Position numbers and translations under genes: made by a program
From: Armillaria gallica
Lineage: Eukaryota > Basidiomycota > Agaricomycetes > Agaricales > Physalacriaceae
DNA length: 64,000 nucleotides
Reading direction: 5' to 3'
Assembly: GCA_037576215.1 (NCBI GenBank)
Contig: JBANDB010000007.1
Coordinates: forward strand, 2,263,001 to 2,327,000
Shown: piece by piece, positions 44,165-64,000 of the stretch
How the letters are laid out: each line of letters begins with the position of its first letter
Numbering within the stretch: position 1 is the stretch's first letter
The notes under the pieces: model-generated
What the model was told of the DNA's origin: nothing
Seen by the model: the letters and a program-made list of their open reading frames with translations, nothing else
Databases searched by the model: none

Positions 44165-47100
44165 TAGTGTTGCCGTGGCGCGGCGAAACCCAGCGCGGCT
44201 CGGCCAATGACGGCTTTGGAATTTTTTTAAGCCGAGCCGCGCCTAGCCATAAATTTGGATGCGGCTAAGGCTCGGCTCAGTCGGCTAAAGGCGCAGGCCA
44301 CGGCGCATCATCATAAAAGGAAATTGATTACAAAAAGACTATATTATCCGAGTTCACCTGCTAGCGACTTGATAAATGCGTGCATATCCTCCGGAACAGA
44401 AGTCTGATGACCAATTAACTCTTCCAGTTCCTGTAGCTGCACTTCCTCATCCATGTCATGTGTAAAACTGAGTCCCCGCCCATTCCGAATGGAAAACTTC
44501 AACATCTGAAGTGCTTCCATCGCTTCCGGACTTAGCCGGTTTCGTCGCAACGCATCTGTCTCTTTCGCACTAGAAAAAACTCGTTCTGAAGGCACTGATG
44601 TGCTTTGAATTGGTAGGACATCGAGAGCAAAAGCAAATAATGTCGGATAGCGATGTTGATTATCCTGAAAATAAGATACTGAGACACTGATATAATGAAC
44701 ACATATAAGTACTCTTACCTCCCAGTACTTGAGAACAGGGACGCTGCTTCGCGGCTCTGACAGATAAGCATTCACCTCGGTCTCCAAACTTTGACGGTGT
44801 GAATTATCTGCCTCGTTGATCGTATCCATGCCAAGAATAGCAGCCGCACGTGCAAGGGCTGTTGTAGCTGGGCGCACAGGTGTCTGGTGATGGACATCTG
44901 CTGTTCGATAATATGACTGAAGCTAATAATGAATAACATAAGGATGTGTAGATTATCTGACAGTAGGTACTGGACTCACTGTTTCAATGAACATTACCTG
45001 TATATCTTGAACCTTCTCTGGTATATGCCGGTGAAACCACATGAGTTTGTGCATAGGATTGATTACTGTTAGGCATCAGAATAGAGATATTCATCAAAGA
45101 ATAAGCACTTACAGATAGCGAAGAAGTACACTGGGACATCATCAGCTCGCTCACGATAGTCATCAAGTTTATTGAGGCCGGCTGTTATAATGTCGGCAAG
45201 ATGCGGGAAGTCGAGCCGCTTATTCTCCCACATGGTCCTCATAGCTTCGAAGGCAGGAATCGTATTACAGATACATGGTGTCTTCTCTGTAGATAGCAAT
45301 TGTTGAAAGGAATGCGGGACCTAATCATACAGGCATCAATGTCAGCTAAATAGAAGAGAAGGATCAAACACACAGAGAGGATTTCCTTGAAGTCAGCCAA
45401 GGCATTCCATTCTGTGTCACCGAGCTTGTATTTTCGCAGTTCAGGAAACTCTCTTGCATCCAGGAATTTATCAACAGCCTAAGCAAATCAGACACAAATC
45501 CCATAGTGAACAAGAGGAACTAACCAGTCGTAGATAGAGTGCCCGATCAATCATCAAAAGAGTCGATGACCAGCGAGTGATCACATCGCGGAGTAGCTGT
45601 AAGTTATTTAGCTTGAGAGCGGCAACTACTTCAGAAAAGAACTGGCGCCGAAGCGACGAAGCACGAATCTAAGAGGGTACCCAGATCAGAAGATAATCTA
45701 CTGATTGATTTGAGACATACAACTCGGACAAGGGTTCTCACCAACGCGATTGGATCACGTTGAAGCACAGCTCCAAAAGTGTTTGCTTCCTCCGACGCAG
45801 GTTCAAAATCCGCAGCGTCTGACGCCGCAAATTCAAGATCAGTGATAGCACCAAGAACGGCTTTGCATGCTAAATTTACGATATGTGCAAAGCACCTATA
45901 GGAATCATCATAGGATTATATAGCGATATTTTAATCATCTGAACATACCGGATATGTCGCTTGATGGCATCAAATGGAATGTGTCGGCGCCTCAGCTCTG
46001 ACTCAAGAAAACGCATAAACGTGTCATTATTTGAAGCGTTGTCAAGGCTGATCCAGCCAATCTAAAAAACAATGTCAATTTAGCAGATTCTCAACGTTGA
46101 AACAATGTATAGGGCACCTTGATTGCAATCCGTAACCGATCCAAAATAAGAAGAAACGCATGTGCAAGATGTTCGCCATCATGATGGCCAGGGACACAGT
46201 GGAATCCAATTAGATCCGCTCGAAGGGAAAGAGAATACTTCATCTCGCCTGTTCCTGGAACAGGTATCTTCTTCGTCTCGATCCAGTGCGCTGTAACGGC
46301 CATGAACGGGACAAGATTTGAATTCGTCCATAGATCACACGTAAACGAAATCTTGCCAAGTGCACCCTGGTAATCTTGAGGATAAAAAAAACAATGTTTA
46401 AACTACAGCACATACCAACATATCTTTTGAGAGCTGCTGGAGATGCTCCTGCCATGTCTCCATGATACACTCTCGTAGATGAGTTCGGTGAGGTATATCA
46501 TCATCAGTCAGTTCCTCTCGAAGCATCAGAAAAATGCGACGCAGTTCAGGAGATTCAATAATGTTGATCGACTATAAATAATTAGTACGAGAACGAACAT
46601 ACATAAATAATATATAACCCACCTGATCGGTCGCAGCAATGAAGGCAATCAATGCATTGACAAATGCTTCTGGAGAAAATGGTGCAGCGTCAAGATTTGT
46701 GGGCACCGATTTCTGCACTCCAGGCCGTCCCTTCGACGCACGATATTCATTGATGGCATCCAAAGCAGCGGGGGCAATTATTTCGACACCCATCCGATCA
46801 CATGCTTCAACCCATAGGGCAACATGTTCTCGGTACAGATGACGACGCCAGTTGCCTGTTGATGTATCGCAAGCGTACGAGGTTGACCATGTTCCATGGT
46901 TTTCTGACCTAAGTACAGTGTCTAAGATAGGTCAATGTAAGAGATACTATAACAGCAACGTACTTGCAAAGAATACAATACATGCGATCCTCGTACTCTT
47001 CGAAGAAAGGGTAGATGTCAGCCGTCTGCTTGGTTTTCTTCTTTTGTTGCCGCTGTTGCCTTGCCCGACGGCGCCCACGGTGGCTCTGTGGAGTCTGGTG

Positions 47101-48274
47101 AATGTTGTGCGACCTTTGTGTTGGCGTTTGCGGAGGACTTGAAGGTGACGGCGAAGTATCAAAATTAAACACCTCTTCGCCAGCAGAAAACTGAACGGTA
47201 TGGCAGGATTGAGAGTTTAGTGGGGTTCGTTCAATAAAGGGGTTATCGGCGTCAGAATGGAAAGGGCTTGGGGCATTTTGATGTCTGCGACGGCGACTAG
47301 ATGGTGGTGGAGACTCATCAGTACGCTGTTCAGCAGAGGGTAGTTGAGTTGGAGTTCCTTGCTGATAATCTATTATTCCATAAGCTTGCTATACTTGGAC
47401 AGATATTCAGATATGACATACCGGGTACGCGAAAAGTGAACTCCAATGCCCCTCCAGGATGCACTGTACGATCATCTGGTGTATCTGGGGGGGCAATGTC
47501 AGTGGATACTCCACCCCCGCGACCGCGACCACGACCACGACCACGACCGCTTCCACGACCTCCGCGACTTCCGCGACCACGGCTACCACGGACACCGCGT
47601 GCCATCAAGAGAAATCAAAGATACTTAGAACTTGAGCGTCGCGTCTCAGTTTGAAGAGGTAGGAGAATTAATGCTCTGCCAAAGAAAAAGCTCTCATTTT
47701 ATATTGAAAAAACACTACGACATTCGGTCCTGGTGTCAGCAATGGTGGAAACAGGGAGACATCGTGCCTTTGCGAAGCTCAATAGTACATGTCTTCAGAA
47801 ATGATGGTTGGGAAGGAAAAGGGAGGCTAAAATATGTAAATTAAGTCAACGAGGGTGCACAATAGATAGATTGCGCACCGTCACTGCAAAATTCGTGCCT
47901 ATTTTACTTGCCATCATCCTCAAGGCCTTGGAGTTGGTTGAACAGGCAGCTGTGGCGGCAGTCAAGCCGAAGAGAAGTGTCACACATGTAGAGAATAGGC
48001 TGAAAGTATATGTATTGCGAGGCTACAGAGTAACGAAAGGAATTCCAGGTTGTACGGATGACGGATGGGAGTACGACGACGAAGGAAAGGAGATTACGCG
48101 TTCGCTATCCTAATTTGGCATTCAGCCATGGCGAAGCCGAGCGTGAGCCACGTGCGCCGGCTTAAACTCGGCTTCAAGCCTTTGTCAGCCACGAGCCAAA
48201 ATTACGGCTCGGCTAGGCTTAATGTGGCTCGGCTCGGCCCGCGCGCCATATTTAGCCGCGCCACGGCAACACTA
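44165..48274 (-). mobile_element. full-length hAT transposon
   Basis: A 4110-bp element with perfect 20-bp terminal inverted repeats (TAGTGTTGCCGTGGCGCGGC), GC-rich subterminal regions with many CGGCTCGGC-type motifs at both ends, and an exact 8-bp target-site duplication ACTAGGAC at 44157-44164 and 48275-48282. Eight-bp duplications and the TAGTG start are standard for hAT elements. It carries one long multi-exon transposase gene on the minus strand. It lies wholly inside the outer TA-flanked element. Confidence 0.93.
44344..47605 (-). CDS. hAT transposase (BED zinc finger, C-terminal dimerisation domain)
   Basis: A multi-exon frame without evident stops in the parts I followed. The start at 47605 gives an Arg-Gly-rich N-terminus (alternating RG, about residues 3-33) and then a basic region (RGRRRARQQRQQKKKTK). 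A BED-type zinc finger follows: YCILCK, then about 45 residues on, HLYREH, with an intron between. The core has SFTCDLWTNSNLVPFMAVTAHW, GWISLDNASNNDTFM and IRCFAHIVNLACKAVLGAI, all hAT landmarks. Then come TRWSSTLLMIDRAL and VINPMHKL. The last exon is the dimerisation domain: YPTLFAFALDVLPIQSTSVPSERVFS, RRNRLSPEAMEALQMLK. It would excise and reinsert the element by a cut-and-paste reaction in the nucleus. It looks competent. Confidence 0.88.
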
Positions 48275-49528
48275 ACTAGGACATCTTAAAAGCGAGGACA
48301 TGTAAGTATTCTGTGGACAAACAAAAATGTCCAGCAGAATAAATTCAATCTTTGTAGCAGGTCCCAAATGGCTCATTACGGGTCCTTGGGACACCCGTGA
48401 CACTGTGTGACACAGCTCGCGGAAACACCGGATCGATCTTTCCGAGGCCTATTTGATGTCACGCTTGTGGCTCAAATGTGCCCCATCCGACAAATCGCAG
48501 TCTGGAGGGACAAGTTTCCGCACAAATCCTTGGATATAAGGTGGAAAGTTATAGCCAATTGGATGACATACTCAAACGCAACATTAGTTTTGGCTGTAAA
48601 TCGTGTTGTAAACCACTAGTCTTCGAATAAAAGTTGTCTCTTGCCAAATTGAGCATTTTTTCATGTATCACAATCTCTACCTCACGCAATTCTCAATCGT
48701 TCAGCCTGAAACTTTTGGAGGATGTTCAAAATATACAAAGGAAGATCCATGTCAAATTTGGTGTGAATCCGTCCATAGGGACTGGAGCTATTTCCATCTG
48801 TCCCAAGGACCGGTAGTACACTGTATCTGCTTCCGAAAACCGGCAAGGACAAGCTCACATTACGGACGAAAGCTGGTGACGTACTAGTATCCGGCGAGGA
48901 CACGGGCGTGCGCTTGAAAATACCAGTCGACTTCAAGGTGCATGCGCCGTACTTGAACGATATTCTGAAGGCAAAACAGCCTGATTTGGAGGATAAGGAC
49001 TATGTTAACGGCGCAGAGGGTGCAGAGCCAGTAGTACGTTCCATTCCTTTGGAATATCGTCTCTCTCACAGTAATACTCCAGGTTTCCATCTCAAAGGAA
49101 TGACCTTTATCATGCTCGAACTTTCTTCCTCTGAGGCGCTAGGAAAATTACAGCCGTATTCTCAGTGGTTTAGCTTACCAGACGAACATTTAGGCGACTG
49201 GAAGGGGGCCGGAGGGCCTGCCAAGCTGTACGCATTTGTGCGGATGGCGGATGGTTCAATACGGACCCGAATGTTCAAAGGGAACTACGAGGACCCCGCT
49301 ACCGGCTCGGCTGCTTGTGCGTTAGGTGGCTGGCTAGGACAGCAGAACTGTGACGGCAATTGGTCCGTCAAACTCGTACAAGGTGTTGAGGCTGGTCGGC
49401 GAAGCGAAATCACGGTGTTCGCCACTATCTCTGATGGACAAGTGGTATCCATCGAACTGGCGGGCAACGCGGTCCAAGTTATGGAGGGCAAGATGCGAAC
49501 ACAACAAAGGTCAGTGCATTTCATCTGA

Positions 49529-50424
49529 GAAAAAGAACAAAACCCTAAAAGGTTTTGATTTAGCGAAGCCTTTCTCGGTCCTGAAAAGGCCGTGAGTAAA
49601 ACGGTATGAAAACTGTTTGACCTTCGTATAGCCTGTGCCTCTCGTCGTCGCGATGCGTATACGTACCAGCGCCGTCGCATTTATGTAAATATTCAAAGGC
49701 CATTATTACACCAATCACCAATGCGTGAAAGTCCGCGAAGCCATTGTTTTCTTCCCCGTCCCGTATTCGTTGATCTCCCCTGGTGTTGAAACTTGGTCAT
49801 CTGTCGATGTAGAGAGCATCATCAACGGGAAGACTAGTTGGACGGAGAGTAAGTCATCGTTGAGTGAATCCGCAATAGATATATTGGACCAAGTCCGGAC
49901 TATACCCTGATGCCTTGTGTCTCTCACCTGAGTCATATCGTCGAGTCTGGTGAGCACTACTTTCAACCCGCATCGAGTCATATTGCCAGTCCCCACCTTG
50001 GTTTGGGGTAATATTATCCTGAATCCCATACACTTCCAGTTGAGGTCATTGACGCTGTCCAGTCCCTCACAATCAACGTTTATGCTGCTTCGCTCTCATG
50101 TACCCCATGAAGTGTCTCTACTCTAGGCTACGGCGCCGTACGCAGCTGTGCGATTACAACGGTATGAGTCTGCATGGCCACAGCACATGATTAGGACCTT
50201 GTGCTCGCACACATACCACCAGCTTCTCGTTTTACAGTGCGCAAAACAAGGCTGCAAAAACTGGAGCTGAAATTGAAACCTTCCAAGGTCCCATTTTTAG
50301 GCTATTAAAAATGCACCGCCAGCCTCCGTAGTGAGACGTACGATCAAAAAAAAAGATGGTATACTGTTCTCTATAATACTACCTACCTACCCAGAAGTAC
50401 GTGGAACATGCTACTAAATCTATA
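49529..50424. other. intergenic
   Basis: No gene is supported between the PhzF remnant and the end of the ABC transporter. Short frames overlap on both strands. Confidence 0.5.
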
Positions 50425-56630
<6,206 letters not shown>

Positions 56631-57330
56631 GGCACCACGGAAGTTAGGTGGTAAGTATTTGCCATCTTTGCGTCAAGGGGGATTTGGGGGGGGGGACTTT
56701 CTTTGGCTAGAGCAGCTTCGCTTGCAGCGCACTACAATTGCAGTCTGTAGAGTGGAGGTCTGACTCACTGGTTCGAGAATTTGAAGTTTGAAGCTTCAGC
56801 TTCATGCGTCACGAATTCAAAGTCATTGATCGGATGACGTGGCCCGGATGACGAGCTGCGTGCAACGCACAGATTTGATGGTGCCTTGCTAAACTTAGCT
56901 CACCTATGAAATTGCGACGATACATAATGCGAAGTCGGGAAGCGTAGTGCAGAACTTGAAACTCTGTAGTGCCTGGTACTAGCAGACTCATAATGTCACC
57001 GAATCAATGTATATGGGCCACCACCATAACGAGTCAAGTTTCCCGACCCTCAAGCGGGGTTTAAACACGACATGGTGGACTTTCAGAGGCCCTGCAGTAT
57101 ATTGATATTGATATTGATATTCATTCTGCGATCTAGACGGTAGTACATATCCCCGACATGGCTACACAAACAACGGGGAACCATCGGTTACTATCAGTAT
57201 CGTCTTCCGGACTGCTCCCTATACTAATGACGAAGCGGTACATTGGGGGTCTAATACAATACAGGTATTTACAAATAAACTACATGTGGTTCATCATGAT
57301 ACAAAACGAAGTTCACCACAGAACGATACT
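56631..57330. other. intergenic with simple repeats
   Basis: Includes G-rich runs (about 56686-56695) and an (ATTGAT)n microsatellite at about 57101-57122. Presumed promoter of the ABC transporter gene; no core element is clear. No gene is supported. Confidence 0.5.

Positions 57331-64000
<6,670 letters not shown>

Larger units (their letters stand above)
44064..48823. mobile_element. outer DNA element with 25-bp TIRs and TA duplication
   Basis: The ends 44064-44088 and 48799-48823 are perfect 25-bp inverted repeats beginning CAGTGTACTACCGGTCCTTG. They are flanked by TA on both sides (44062-44063 and 48824-48825). Without the inner hAT element and one copy of its 8-bp duplication, the element would be 642 bp, too short to encode a transposase. 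CAGTG ends with TA targeting fit a pogo- or Tc1/mariner-type non-autonomous element. An internal TCCTTGGGACAC-CCGTGACAC sequence at about 48382 resembles the terminal motif. Confidence 0.88.
43795..49528 (+). pseudogene. PhzF-family gene split by nested transposons
   Basis: The first part (43795-44063) encodes MATLHYTTLDVFTTTPFQG, FNFSETVF and LPFAGHPTVGAG, then stops at a transposon end. The gene resumes at 48826 in the same codon series (LLPKTGKDKLTLRTKAGD). It runs through DKDYVNGAEGAEPV, an intron-sized stretch at 49034-49082, and DPATGSAACALGGWLGQ to a stop at 49526-49528. Removing 44064-48825 (element plus one TA) leaves the frame exactly continuous, so the insertion interrupts an otherwise near-intact PhzF-like gene. 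The last intron is ambiguous: its donor would have to be GTTCCA, or the 51 nt are read through without a stop. As it stands only a truncated product of about 100 residues is possible. The intact paralogue is at 25130-26103. Confidence 0.9.

Noticed and set aside
47808..48113. Plus-strand ORF of 101 codons inside the hAT element as a second (cargo) gene
   Set aside because: It lies in the 5' region of the transposase transcript unit on the opposite strand, with no motif or splice support; it may be chance.

Overview
This window looks like nuclear DNA of a filamentous basidiomycete, most likely an Agaricomycete mushroom-forming fungus. The evidence is the gene style: many exons with introns of about 46-76 nt using GT..AG junctions. 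The gene set agrees: a class I hydrophobin, a fungal secreted-type intradiol dioxygenase remnant, F-box and RING families, a Nha1/Sod2-type Na+/H+ antiporter, aquaglyceroporins and a Yor1-like ABC transporter. All calls come from reading translations and splice junctions by eye; no database search was run.

Layout. 0-4 kb is degraded: an intradiol dioxygenase remnant and two diverged copies of one unknown gene with its 3' flank. 4.06-6.2 kb is an intact five-exon RING-finger gene (-). 6.2-10.4 kb has no supportable gene but holds a 28-A tract and two small TA-flanked inverted-repeat elements. 10.46-12.6 kb is a Na+/H+ antiporter (-), followed by a broken SET/MYND gene (13.07-14.1 kb). 14-21 kb is a graveyard of F-box-like genes with one intact member (16.98-17.86 kb) and a fold-back element. 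21.76-22.81 kb is a second RING gene (-). 25.13-26.10 kb is an intact PhzF-family gene (-). 28.6-34.8 kb is a compact housekeeping block: aminopeptidase P (+), APS kinase (+) and a securin-like gene (-). 35.3-39.8 kb is a recent tandem pair of aquaglyceroporins (-). 41.03-41.55 kb is a class I hydrophobin (-).

43.8-49.5 kb holds the most striking structure, a set of nested insertions. A second PhzF-family gene (+) is split in its first exon by a 25-bp-TIR element with a TA target duplication. That element was itself entered by a full-length, apparently coding-competent hAT transposon with a perfect 8-bp target duplication. 50.4-56.6 kb is a full-size ABCC (Yor1-like) transporter (-). 57.3 kb to the right edge is the C-terminal two thirds or so of a BEACH-WD40 protein (-), whose 5' end lies outside the window.

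The genes do not form an obvious pathway cluster. Sulfate activation (APS kinase), peptide turnover (aminopeptidase P) and mitotic control (securin-like) sit together as ordinary housekeeping neighbours. The accessory parts are shaped by tandem duplication, decay and DNA transposons.
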